DNA of 64,000 nucleotides from Tribonema minus (Eukaryota; Sar; Xanthophyceae; Tribonematales; Tribonemataceae): contig JAFCMP010000127.1 of the NCBI GenBank assembly GCA_017506865.1, forward strand, positions 124,001 through 188,000, given 5' to 3'. The position numbers and the translations under genes are program-made. How positions within the stretch are numbered: position 1 is the stretch's first letter; every line of letters starts with the position of its first letter. This document shows, in pieces, positions 21,701-30,533 of the stretch. The notes under the pieces are model-generated. The model made no database searches, had not been told where the DNA came from, and worked only from the letters and a program-made list of their open reading frames with translations.

Positions 21701-23668
21701 TCGCGACCACCTGCGCGTCGGAGAGGGCGGCCTTGGCTGCCTTGGCCGCCGCAACGGAGTTCTTGGCGTCGAGCGCCTGTCGGCATGCGGCGTCGGCAGG
21801 CGCGGAGGCGTGAGGCACGTCAATGGCCGTCTAAGCACTTGTATTTCCGTTGACCATGGGGAAACAACCGTGATGTCATTGACATTGCGGCAAAAGTGCG
21901 TGTGCTGCAAATGCAATTGAAACCTCACACGTCTTCGTTCGGCTCATGCCTGCCGTGACAGTGCTCAGCAGCAGTGCAATTCGTTTCCATGTAGTTGCGC
22001 ATGCATTGTTGTCGCGGGATGCGGATCTCATCCCAAGAAGGGCACGGAGGTCCGTGCTTCGCCGCAGTGAGCGCTGGCGCTGACAAATGAAGCTTCTTTT
22101 TAGGGCACTGCCCTTGTTGCGTGTGTATCTAAGGCTTTGAGGCTGTTGGTGTGATGTCATCTCCAAAACACGGCTGTAGGTTGCTGTATTCATTCAGAAG
22201 TCCCTGGTGACGAACGATGACGAACGATGAAGAACGAACGAAAGGTGTTTGGCGTCTGTAGATTGACCAAGGGGTTTGATCTGCTGTTTACTTGCAGAGT
22301 GCCTACCATTCTGCACTATTGCCACTAGCATGAGTCGAGTTACCTAGAAAATGCATGTTGGTGATTTCGCAGTACAGCAACTTCAGACCCGAAGATGCGT
22401 GCCGCCTAGGGGTTGACAGGTGGCTCGCTCGCCAGTGGCGAAAGATGATTGCTGCCGCCTGCACCGGTCGTGCCCAGCTTGCAGCGCCGCCGACAACGCT
22501 CAGCCATGGCCAGAGCGCTGTGTGTGTACTTCTGAGGTGTGATCAATTGGCAGCGTTCTCGAGACTCGTTCGCTGCTGTGCGCCTTCGAGGTCACATTGC
22601 AGCGACGTCGACGTCAACGCCAATCTACACCAACGATCTGCTCATTCTGCTGTGTGCTTTCCGCCGCCCGCCCGCCAAGGTTTCGCGTTCCTCTCGCGGA
22701 AAGTCAACTTCAACTTGAAGTGGTGATGAACTTTTGAAGTATGTCCATCGTCAACTTGCACTTGAAGTGCAACTTTAACTTTGGCAAAGTGATCGAGTTG
22801 AAGTTTGAACTTGATGTTCACACATCGGTATCGCGCCTTCAGCTGCTGTGGCTCAGGGGAGAGTGACATCGTAGCCATGACACAGTGGGATTCCACATCG
22901 ATTTAGGCCCAAGGTGCACCACGCCTGACAGAGGGCTCTATCATACGTGCCAACTATGCTTGTCGGGTGGTTTCACATTGACAGTAGCAGTGCTCTGTTC
23001 TGCCACATCGCTTTTTTTGTGAGGTTTTGGGCCGGCCAGGGACAAGAAGGCCACGTCAGTGCCACCCCCGTCACTCTGAGCGTGCGCGAGCGTTGCTGTA
23101 TACTTGATTACTGACGCTGCGAGCACTCAGTAGAAGAACAGAGCTCACCTGCACAGTTCAATCAGCATCAATTCTTGGAGCTAGTTCGCTCTTGCAACCA
23201 CCAGCGGCCGCAGCGACAGCAGAGGAGCGTGGCGCGCTGAGCACTGTTGCATAAGTGGAAACACACTTCACGTCTGCTAGACAGGCCTGATGGTACATAC
23301 ATGCAGTCCCTCAGCCTAGGCTCATGCCACATGGCACCGTGACGCGCTGTTGGCAGGTCACCGATTGAGCTTACTAGCAGTATGCAGCGTAGTATACACA
23401 CGGCCATGGCATTCAGACGCAGCGCGCTCACCGTCTGCGCCTGACGACGCGAGCGCTCGTACACGGCGATGGCAGCGCTCACGGCAGCGCGGCCCACCCG
23501 GTCGAGCGCTGCCACTGCATCGTCGACGTCTTCCACGACGACGCTGGCCGCGTACAACTCCTGACGGCTCCTCTCCACGACCTGTTTGGTCGTGGGGGCC
23601 GCCTTTGCAGCGTGCTTGCGGGCGGCACGCTGTGCATCACGCGCGGCAATGCGCTCGTCTGCACACGC
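414..23668 (-). CDS. Giant modular coiled-coil membrane protein, unrecognised; 3' end beyond window
   Basis: Minus-strand chain of 26 proposed exons (high-low): 23668-23432, 21776-21589, 20359-20236, 20028-19854, 19088-18913, 17835-17596, 16945-16891, 16440-16273, 15864-15700, 15169-15027, 14592-14363, 13815-13712, 12804-12603, 11968-11865, 11237-11036, 10458-10355, 9393-8332, 7641-7522, 6736-6511, 6217-6149, 5598-5506, 5106-4819, 3653-3447, 2767-2672, 1328-1230, 608-414. About 1,690 codons are visible. Splice phase agrees at every junction from 20359 down to 608. The 21589/20359 junction does not fit, so an exon is missing there; a candidate is near 20680-20620. The first Met and the last exon are not seen. 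The chain could still be two genes, split somewhere between 8332 and 6511. I recognise no family and propose no function beyond a membrane-anchored coiled-coil protein. Confidence 0.6.
1230..1328 (-). CDS. D-type exon, second copy (hydrophobic)
   Basis: A 99-nt exon, phase 1 in and out, acceptor GTTACAG, donor G/GTAAGC. The product starts VGQPLLLAATFLVVHAVLGG, a good transmembrane candidate, then a short polar end closing in LTDG. It corresponds to exon 5598-5506. Confidence 0.45.
2672..2767 (-). CDS. C-type exon, second copy
   Basis: A 96-nt exon, phase 1 in and out, acceptor TTGCTGCAG, donor G/GTGAGT. It encodes VRGVRRWVEEDMRRALGL followed by an Ala-rich end. It pairs with exon 6217-6149 as the first member of the duplicated C-D-E set. 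Confidence 0.45.
3050..3790. repeat. Diverged direct repeat, copy 2 of the segment around exon E
   Basis: Partner of 1-735. Substitutions and short indels are spread evenly through intron sequence, while the E exon frame is kept open in both copies, which suggests both exons remained in use after duplication. Confidence 0.8.
3447..3653 (-). CDS. E-type exon, first copy
   Basis: A 207-nt exon, phase 1 in and out, acceptor CTGATAG, donor G/GTGAGG. The product contains SSALVVPWGYPTPTITVSWD, then QIGGILAAAAHAAAAP and ends GAPAVV. It is clearly homologous to exon 608-414. No known domain recognised; the central Ala-rich stretch could be a hydrophobic helix. Confidence 0.5.
3944..5131 (-). CDS. 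PolyGln/Ser/Gly-rich ORF with CCCH-like zinc-finger motif
   Basis: An open frame of about 395 codons between stops. It holds Pro-rich, Ala-rich, Gln-rich, Ser/Gly-rich and second Gln-rich blocks, and ends after LGYDESSDMLACIDMAPV. Near residue 290 it reads CTDAWSQGLPCLRGVKCSRAH, i.e. C-x9-C-x5-C-x3-H, which fits CCCH zinc fingers of RNA-binding proteins; a nearby C-x2-C precedes it. The only long open frames on the plus strand here are (CTG)n shadows. It may be the terminal exon of an isoform of the surrounding gene, a nested gene, or chance openness of CAG/GGC repeats. The C-terminal sequence outside the repeats looks protein-like, which favours real coding. Confidence 0.4.
   Translation of the reverse strand, partial: CPASRDAAADAGEEAASRAVPSEHAQANQQRLLLPPPPPLPPQPQQNKSESSAAAVAAETAAAAAAAAASAAAAAPAAADLTASAAPAPLQPGSIVIRPARNWQSELLLRMLGKTEPAAEHSTTAQAAQTVKLSPRKQQQQPQQQPPPQQQTPLAVSKQKGHLQQQRSSCGAAARAPALGAELSRRRSNSSSGGSSGSSGDSSSSSGGSSGGNSGSSSSGSSSSGGVEDGHNPRITTALPPKQRQALDGVGSSRVRTATGDSDGAHSDGSRGAPKTSPPGAAWHARTASGQLQHVCSVCTDAWSQGLPCLRGVKCSRAHAALAGASPAAQERRVLAPVRQCEPQQRRQLPPVVLQKQQAQQQQQQQQRQQQQRAVELLGYDESSDMLACIDMAPV
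4819..5106 (-). CDS. Ala/Pro-rich exon linking D and E (alternative: start of longer polyQ ORF)
   Basis: With acceptor GACGCTGCAG and an internal donor AAA/GTGAGC (4817-4818 on the plus map), the 288-nt segment is phase 1 in and out. It joins exon D to exon E in frame. It encodes Pro and Ala runs, then GSIVIRPARNWQ. If that donor is not used the same frame continues 875 bases to a stop at 3944. The two readings exclude each other in any one transcript. Confidence 0.35.
5506..5598 (-). CDS. D-type exon, first copy (hydrophobic)
   Basis: A 93-nt exon, phase 1 in and out, acceptor CTGCACAG, donor G/GTGAGC. The product begins VGGVILFMELQVHRLMVAV and ends in a basic stretch followed by SNVLTG. 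It is similar in length, phase and pattern to exon 1328-1230 (begins VGQPLLLAATFLVVHAVLGG). Both could form a membrane or amphipathic helix. Confidence 0.45.
6149..6217 (-). CDS. C-type exon, first copy
   Basis: A 69-nt exon, phase 1 in and out, encoding a short stretch with GIMRWAALVARRI. It resembles exon 2767-2672 (GVRRWVEEDMRRA). The acceptor would be AAG rather than CAG, which lowers confidence; the donor G/GTGAGT is good. Confidence 0.35.
6511..6736 (-). CDS. Exon of the giant gene, Gly/Ala/Leu-rich
   Basis: Acceptor CTGCGCAG at the high end and donor G/GTGAGT at the low end give 75 codons plus one base (phase 0 in, phase 1 out). The end of the exon alternates hydrophobic and charged residues (RVLSLELKGSGRARVERLEL), unlike the helical exons upstream. 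It switches the gene from phase-0 exons to the run of phase-1 exons that follows. No family recognised. Confidence 0.45.
7311..7450. repeat. Perfect 70-bp tandem duplication
   Basis: Positions 7311-7380 and 7381-7450 are identical over 70 bases, beginning CTACTTCTAAAATC and ending CACTGTGGCA. It lies in AT-rich intron sequence of the giant gene. Absence of any difference makes it very recent, or an assembly artefact. Confidence 0.95.
7522..7641 (-). CDS. Transmembrane exon of the giant gene
   Basis: This 120-nt phase-0 exon has acceptor CTCTTCAG and donor GTGAGT. It encodes a hydrophobic helix (AAPILVVMVLVLCALVL) followed at once by a basic cluster (PRGKRLRLKNWRLPR). By the positive-inside rule the coiled-coil part would lie outside or in a lumen, and what follows would be cytosolic. 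Both ends are phase 0, matching the end of exon 9393-8332 and the start of exon 6736-6511. Confidence 0.55.
8276..8331 (-). repeat. Interstitial TTAGGG tract just after a donor
   Basis: Plus strand reads degenerate CCCTGACCCTAACCC units. On the sense (minus) strand this is GGATTAGGGTTAGGGTCAGG, starting within about 6 bases of the GTGAGA donor of exon 9393-8332. It sits inside a gene, so it is not a chromosome end. Confidence 0.85.
8332..14592 (-). CDS. A-B two-exon module repeated 3.5 times in the giant gene
   Basis: Order on the minus strand: A1 14592-14363, B1 13815-13712, A2 12804-12603, B2 11968-11865, A3 11237-11036, B3 10458-10355, A4 9393-8332. A2 and A3 are both exactly 202 nt; B1, B2 and B3 are all exactly 104 nt. 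A exons share an opening such as GAKRALKARLARQRS and an ending in AVRC(G/E)G. B exons share the pattern AAAARALxxxFDDxxxxxE followed by a stretch ending in AHAE. All A-to-B joins are phase 1 and all B-to-A joins phase 0, so the pair can be duplicated without breaking frame. A4 begins like the others but opens into a 354-codon Ala/Thr/Ser-rich segment. Each module gives about 102 residues of predicted helix. Confidence 0.65.
12955..13035 (-). repeat. Intronic copy of the A2 exon 5' edge
   Basis: On the minus strand, ATCAG/GGCGCGAAGCGGGCGC followed by the ARLAQQRSAPTAAL-like frame repeats the acceptor and first ~70 bases of exon 12804-12603. It lies about 150-230 bases upstream of that exon in its intron. 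It is an exon-edge copy, not a full exon. Confidence 0.75.
15027..23668 (-). CDS. Coiled-coil N-terminal region of the giant gene (10 exons)
   Basis: These exons encode Ala/Glu/Arg-rich helical sequence typical of long coiled coils, for example AIAAERGRVVKQSRELQEKL (18913-19088) and ELACAKAEHASAQFEAAVER (20236-20359). There is almost no Gly or Pro, and charged residues recur at heptad-like intervals. From 20359 down, phases run 2, 0, 2, 2, 0, 0, 0, 2 and each matches the next acceptor, which is strong evidence for a real gene. Donors are GTGAGB or GTATGT type and acceptors are CAG. The exon at 20359 may start further out: the same frame is open and coding-like to about 20386. The exons at 21776 and 23668 fit each other in phase but do not join directly to 20359. 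Confidence 0.6.
15945..16005 (-). repeat. Intronic copy of the 5' edge of exon 15864-15700
   Basis: The minus strand carries GCGCAG/GTGGACGACGTCGAGC followed by GTGCTGGA(A/G)GACA, then CGGCTGAGCGCTGCTG. This duplicates the acceptor and first ~45 bases of the exon 135 bases downstream (GTGGACGGCGTCGAGCGC). The copy then diverges, so only the edge was duplicated or retained. Confidence 0.8.
18170..18675 (-). repeat. Degenerate TTAGGG-type tracts in an intron
   Basis: Three clusters (about 18176-18290, 18370-18480, 18545-18670) of CCCTAA, CCCTAAC and variants on the plus strand, all inside the intron between exons 19088-18913 and 17835-17596. Between clusters lie repeated GTGCCAGTGT and TGCGCTCAGCCTCCG pieces, so the block was itself tandemly duplicated. 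Confidence 0.8.
19786..19822 (-). repeat. TTAGGG tract after the donor of exon 20028-19854
   Basis: Plus strand AACCCTTAACCCTAACCC with further perfect units. It begins about 30 bases into the intron on the sense strand, as the tract at 8276-8331 does. Confidence 0.85.
20955..21776 (-). repeat. Four ~207-bp tandem copies of an exon 3' edge plus donor
   Basis: The 3' part of exon 21776-21589 (frame AQQPLWARLRTA...ALTP, donor AA/GTACGTTG) recurs downstream at about 21375-21500, 21165-21290 and 20955-21090. Each copy has the same ~80 bases of following intron. Copy 3 has a better donor (CAG/GTACGTTG) than the proposed exon. Any copy could be the working exon end; all leave phase 2. Confidence 0.8.
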
Positions 23669-26600
23669 CTGGGGCATACATAGGAATCGGATAGCGCAGG
23701 AGGGAGAGTATACTTGAGCCTGAGTTTGACAAACAGAGTCGTTGTGTGGCCAACGAATGTGATGCGCGCGTCAGAAGAGGTGTAAGTGAGCAGGCGTCTT
23801 CTTAGCGCTGAAGAAATCCAGGCCAGTCACACAGCCACGCACCGTCACCAGCTACAGCATTGGCATCGCCTACACAACACAAGTCATACTGTTGGATGAA
23901 GCCATCGGCAAGCGCTTTCGGAGTCTCTTGAACCGTGTGCGTACGCCTTCCAAGATGTTCCTGACTCTGACGTCTGCGCGTGCCGCAATGCTCAGGAGGT
24001 GCCAGCTGTGCACATGGGGCGTGCCAGCGCCGCACGAATCAGGCGAGCAGGTGACACAATTGCTGCAAGCATCTCTATAGGGGGATTGCAAACACGTTCA
24101 AGCGCGATGAAAAGACTACGCAGATCAAGGTCTTGGTGACGGCAATGCGGGTGCGGAGCTCATGAGCACATGCATGAGTCAAGTAGCATATGCCACGGAT
24201 GATAGCCATCTGAACACATGACAGTGCGCAATATTGCTATGTGCAGGGTATGTACTGGTACGGTAGGTAAATGTCAGCAGCATCGGTGCTCACCTGCTAC
24301 CCCTTGCACTGTATACACATCTCCTCAATACAATTTGTGAGGCGCCCCCTGCGGCCGGGCGCCTCGGTCGTCCCCTGACAGTCCCCCCAAACTCTGTACT
24401 ACGTCGTACCTCGAAGTCGAAACCCTGGTCACAAACTGCCAGATTTGGGTGATCAGGGGGACATCGAGACGAGAAACAGTCAGGACTTCATGATGAGCAT
24501 TTGCAGGAGGGCCATGCTGCCTGGCTGATCATTGCTGCAGGGCGCAGATGCGGTCATGCAATGACTTTCCTGAGGTTTAAACCTGGCACAGAATTCAAAG
24601 ATCTGCCAGCAAGCAGGTACAGGCTTGCCAGCTAACTGAAAACCAGGAAGATAACTGGATCTGTGGGCAAAGGTAAGACATCCAATCAGCATGCATGCCT
24701 AGACACCTGGTTGGTGTTTGACCCCCTGTGGAACACCATCCCACATGCCTCACACCGCTGAAATATCGCCAAACCCTTTTCCCACATGGCGCTTGGCTTA
24801 GGGGGCAGCGCAGGCCACAAGAGCGCAGCAGACGCCACGCATATGGTACTTGAAGGCGTTTGCACACCCGCAGTGACTGCAGCTTGCCGTTGACCGCCTC
24901 CTTTGCTGTTGTTGCAATGCTTGCTAGAAGAACCGACGTTGGAGCAATCACAGCCCTGCTCACCTGCGCGTAGCCGCCACGGTTGTGATGGCCACTCGTA
25001 TTCGCTAGTTTCACCTCACGCTACACTTCTCAATAGCGTGCTCTGTGCGTTGCGTGCAACGTGCAGCGTATGTGTAGCACCTGATCTACAGGTACCCGGA
25101 TTTCCCCTCGGCGTCTCTACTTCATTACTTGCGGACGTGCGGCGACGCGCCCACACGCCAGCAACGTGGTATGACGCTGTTGCTGTGCACAAGCTGGAAG
25201 CGCCGCCCGCGCGGCCTGCGCTGCAAGCAGTCTGCTTGCCAGCGTCCTCGGACATAGCTAATGTGCAGGTTGTTGCGCAATGCACGCAGTTCATGTTGTT
25301 GCAAGCGTGACGCAGTTCAGGGTGTGTGCATGTGTTGCGGCAAGTTTACAAGCATTCAGCGGTCCTGCAGGCCACGGCAGCAGCTGGCTGGCGGGCATGC
25401 TGATGAGTGTGCGTGCGTGGTGCTGCTCGTTAACCAACTGCCGTGTTCGCAGGGCCATGCTTCTCTGCAATCAAACAATCGACGCGGCCTCTGACACACC
25501 TGCTCGGTTCACAAAACATTCCCTGGTCACACTACGGTCATCACTCATAAACGAGAGCGTCGATGCCAGTGGCGTGTGCAAAAGCAAGCTCTCTCACATG
25601 GCCCTGGAGGCCCTCTCGTTATTTTGTCTCAGCCCCCGAGCTCCCCCATCGAGGCCGCAGGAAATCTCTTGTGATGTACACACATCGCAATCAGTTAGGA
25701 GGCAGACGGGCCATGAGCGGGCGTGGCATTGGAGGTAGCCGAGGAGGTGTTTCCATGACCCACAGTCGTGCAGGAGTTCTCGTTGTGGTGGAGCAAGCCT
25801 GCGACGGTAAGCCATAAGCCTGCAACAGCCGAGCTGAGACGCTTTCAGTAGTCCTGTGCAGTGTGGTGGTTGATTGGTTGATTCGGTGACGTCTCCATGT
25901 TGGTTGCTCCTGACGGTACCACGTCGGGCAATTGCCTCAGCGAAGCAGGACTTGACCTGACAGCATGCGCCGCTATTGATGTGCCCTGACATGAGCAGCC
26001 AGCTGCCTTTGCTCGGGGGGGCGCACTCTCTTATTCATTGAGCAGCGTCCTGGGGTTGACTGCTGTGACATCGTCGAACGCCACCGAACGCAGCAGTCTG
26101 CTCAGCGTTCTCGTCATCCGTGTGCTGCATGAGGCTTGCTGTTGGCGCCTCATCAGGCCAGCCTCACAGTTATTTATTGAGCACAAGATGGTTATTGAGA
26201 GCAAAGATGCAGTCATTCATCATCAATGCACTACCATGATCAGCTAAGCCGGCCATGGTTCACTGACAAAGAAAAGGAACTTACACACACTGGGATGGCC
26301 TTAAGCTTCTGTGAAGCAGAGGGATGAGAGACTTCTCCATTACATAGTCTCCATCAATTGGCTAATGAAAAAACACCAAAAGATCGTAGAGCTCTGGCTA
26401 ATGTCGCCGCTTGGCCTGCATAGTGATGCAGGTAACACACATTACCTACCCTTGCGCATACCTCTGCATGTCCGAGCCAGAATCATTGCCCCCAATAGAT
26501 CACATCCCGTGTTCGCGCGTCGATCGCCACATGCTTGATCGCCACATGCTTGCGTTGATCACTGCTGCAGCTGTGGCAACTGCAGTGCTCATTGCTCGCT

Positions 26601-29600
26601 GCTGCAGTGCGTCCCAAGCGTACGATTGCAATTGGCGACTAAGCACATAATGTGTACAACCATATAGGCCCACAGCATCTGGTGCATATGTAGGATTTCT
26701 TAAACAGCTGAGCACTGCTGCTGTCGATTTGCGGTGCCCTGATGGCGGCCAGAAGAGCCGGTGCGCTGCTGCAACAGGCGTCGATGGTCCCATGAAGGCA
26801 TGCAGATCACACGGAGAGGCGGTGCCGTGAGCGAGCATGCGATTGCTAATCCTGGGTCCTATGGAGCGCTGGCGAACCAACTTTGAAGCTGTACAGGTCA
26901 AGTTCAATTGCAGTGGATGAGCTCATCACGGAGGGCAGGCTCAGACAGCATTTCGGAGTTTATCATATGTGTAGAGTATGTGTGTCCTTGATACCATCAC
27001 ATAGCATTACTGTGAACAGCGGAAGCTATCATCGACTTGAATGAAAGCTATAGCCGACTATAGCCACCCTTTACGGCAAGCGCGTTGCCAGTCTGAGAAG
27101 AGCGTCTGCGTTTATTGTGTGCTGGCCCAAGTGCGTTTTGCGAGCATGACCAAACGATTAACTTCTACTTGAAGTACACTTTGAAGTATGCTTCCAAATC
27201 ACAGTGGTACCTGTGCTTGCTACACGCCACGTGTCAAACTGCTGCGACGTTCATCCCGAGCAAATCAGCTCACACGATGCGGTGCCTGTTAAGTTGCTGC
27301 CACCGTGCTCCAGCCATGCGACACGCCTCTTCCAGGGGGGCGTTGCGTTCACCAGACACACTTGCACAGTACAGTATTGCACAATAAATACAATTTCAGT
27401 ATAGTACGGTACAGGGGGTAGCAGTCCCAGTACTACTTTGCCTTCAAAGCACAACTGCGATAGCATTCATCACTGACTCGTACAGAGTGACGCTGCATCG
27501 GCGGGGGTAGCGTACCCACCAGTACCTTTCCACCCGCATCAAGTATGTGTAAGGTTGCCAAGATCATATTTGGCCACACAGTTGTGGCGTATTTGGCAAG
27601 CAGGATTTGGCAAGCAGTACGTCTTGAGCAAACTTCACCATGATAACATGCTGCGCGAATGGCGTATTTGCGGAGCATTCTGTGAGTCTGCTCGATTCCA
27701 AGCATACAGTCCACCACAAAAGGGGCACTAAAACTCAGCAATTACCTTCAAATATGCTTTTATGCAATTCTAAACATTTGCTTTTCAGGGGCCGAGACAT
27801 AGAGGTGTGCCAGCTGCTCATTTTGAGCATCCCTGTGTCATCGGCATAGTGTTCTCATGCTGTCACTGTAACGCGCGCTCCGCCGTAATCGTCACCAGGC
27901 ACGTCACCATGTGAAGTCCCCTGGGCAGCAGCTCAGTCAGGCAAGTCACTGGCTTGCAGCGGGAGCAGGAAGGAACTTTCAAGGGCAAAAACGGCCAGGC
28001 GTTCAAGCAGCACCAGGGCTGGTGGAGCATTCGGGGGTGATGCAGAACTGGTTGAGCCATGAGGCACACGCGATGGCTGCATTGCAGATGTGAAGTGAAG
28101 GTGAGAGCAGGCTCTGCCCCAGTTGTGTGCTGATGACAGCTATTAGACTAGGTTGCTTTAATGAGCCGCTGCGCTGGCGCCTTCAGCCCTCAGCGACAAG
28201 GCAGCAGCAGCACATCTGCATTGTGTCTCAAAAAGACTTGAAGTAGCAGCAACTTGAGGTAGCACATGGATGCCAGCAGCATGCGCTAAGCAGGAGAACG
28301 GTGAGTGTCATGGTGGCAGTGCAATTCCTGTTGAAGTTGACAGTGAAGTAGCAGAAATTTGAAGCAGCGAAAGAACAAGGGTCGCATGCGCAATGCCCGA
28401 AAGGTTGAAGTTCGCAGCGAGGTCGCAGCAACTTAACTGGCACATGGCGGCAGCATGCATTCGTGAAACAGGAGAACTTCGTGCAAGGCAATCAGTCAGC
28501 CTTCACGTTGCAGACCGGTGTGCTGCTGCAGCTTCGAAGCGCACCAAACAGAGAAGCTGGACCGGAGCTCATTCCCACGGCATGAACCAAATTGCATTGT
28601 ACAGACCGCGGCGATTCGTGTGATCGGCATGCAGGGTTTTGGACAGTTCGAGACGGCATCAATGCTCCGGCTCAATGCTGCTTGCATGCATGCACGAAGC
28701 GCAGCAGTTCTCAATTCAAGGGGACGAGTTTTCAATTGCTGCAGAAATGATGTTTAGTCATGGCGACGAAGGATGAAAATGATTGGCTTGGAAGTCGTGC
28801 AGAGAATGCGCTCCCCAGCGTAGTTACTATGTGTAGTGTGGCATGGCAACGCAGTGCAGTGGCTGCCGACCATCACTTCACTGCATCGTAGTCAGACTGA
28901 AAAAACCAGTGTCAGCGTTTGCAGCTGGACACCTTACTGGTTCAGACGTCACAGATTATGATGCGCGAGACAAGATTGTAATGCAACATCAGCAGCCTTG
29001 CCCTTCGGTACTGGCTTCTGATGTGGTGCGTCTTGCACTAATTCCATCACCCCCTGTATGGTGCTTCTAGCTGATCCATGAATAGCATCCCCCCAAGCAC
29101 GCGCGTCAGAGTACGCGCAAAAGCTGTACCTGACATGACACTTCATATTTATTTATGTTGGCGCAGGCGCCAACTTCAACTTCAATTGGTTGTTGACCAG
29201 TTTGACACAGAGGGCAAATGAAGAGATGTCGCTGCAGCTCTCAGCGGAGCGTTGCTGAACGGTGGTGCATTCACCACCATGAGTTCGCATTTGTCAGCGC
29301 TGCGCACCCACAACAGAACTAGTCCTACTACACAAAACAGGGCAGCAGTGTCGATGAGCTCTGTGCGCACATCACCAAAGTACTCATTGACTCACAGGAG
29401 ACACCAAGTCTCAAGCAAGTCTCTCATGACGCGTGCGCATAGCCCGACTTGTATCGTTCATTTCCATCCCTGCAACACGCTTCATTGGCTTGCATGCGGT
29501 AGCCATCGTGCATCTGGATCAATGCTGGCTGTAGTCAATGTCGACACTTGTTCGGATGCCTGCCCATAATTGGGTGCTTGTGGTGTTAACAAAGCTGAAC

Positions 29601-30533
29601 TTTTTTCTTGTTTCTCACTGATTTTGCTGCAGGCAGGTGCGGCACAGACAGCAACGCTCAGCAAGCCGTCATACATGGCGTGGCGGCCTAAGGAATGTGC
29701 AAAGCACTGATGCCGGAGTTGACTTTTGGTATCTAAAATGAAACCAATGGCCCAGCATCTCGCATATGGTCTACATTAAACGCGTCACTACCGTCTACAG
29801 ACTTATTTTGATGAGGCATACTGATGATGACATGTTGTCTGCTCCCATGCGATGTGTGAGGATGCGTTCACGATCTGTTGTGGCTGTTTTGTGCGCCGTG
29901 AGCATCACCAGCTGCGTGCCTGGTGCTCTGCCTGATTGCATCGGGCAAATGTGAATGCTATCAAAAATGCACATAATTTCGGTTGCATCTGGTTGGGCCT
30001 GGTGTCACATGGCATGGCAGCACAGGGCTTGAAGTAGGGCACAGGTGGACAAGCAATCCTATATTTGCAGAGCAGGGGAGGACGCTTCGTTTTTTCAGGG
30101 GGATCATCCTGCACCCCCTTTCTTGTGGACCATACGATGCAAGTGTGAAAAGAGACATGATGTCCTGTGCTCATGGGCACCAACCGCAAGCTTGTGCTGA
30201 TGCGCATTGATGTGAAGCTAGAAACACTCCAAACACAATACTTCAACTACAAATCAGCTTTTTTGAGAAAGCGGGCAACACACGTGCTGTTATCTTTGAC
30301 AAACAGAAGTGACTCTGCGCCGTGCATTGTCAGTGCAACCATGGTTCATATGCACATCTGTGGTTCTGTCTCGTTCTCTGCGATTGCAAACACCTTGGAC
30401 CCTCGTCCCAAAAGTTTCAAAAGTTTGTGATGCAGAAGTTCGGTGGGAACTGCAACTTGAAGCACCAGCTGTTGCTTTCGTGGATATCCTCTCATTCGGC
30501 TAGCTTGAGCCCTCAGACGACGTGCCAGCAACA
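23669..30533. other. Long interval without a recognised gene
   Basis: About 6.9 kb between the giant gene (minus) and HADHA (plus), arranged divergently. Open frames are short, lack splice-supported continuation and resemble no family I know. A minus-strand stretch near 23,900-24,000 (contains VRTRFKRLRKRLPM) is a weak candidate for a 5' exon of the giant gene. The rest should hold both promoters, but I see no clear core element. Confidence 0.4.
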
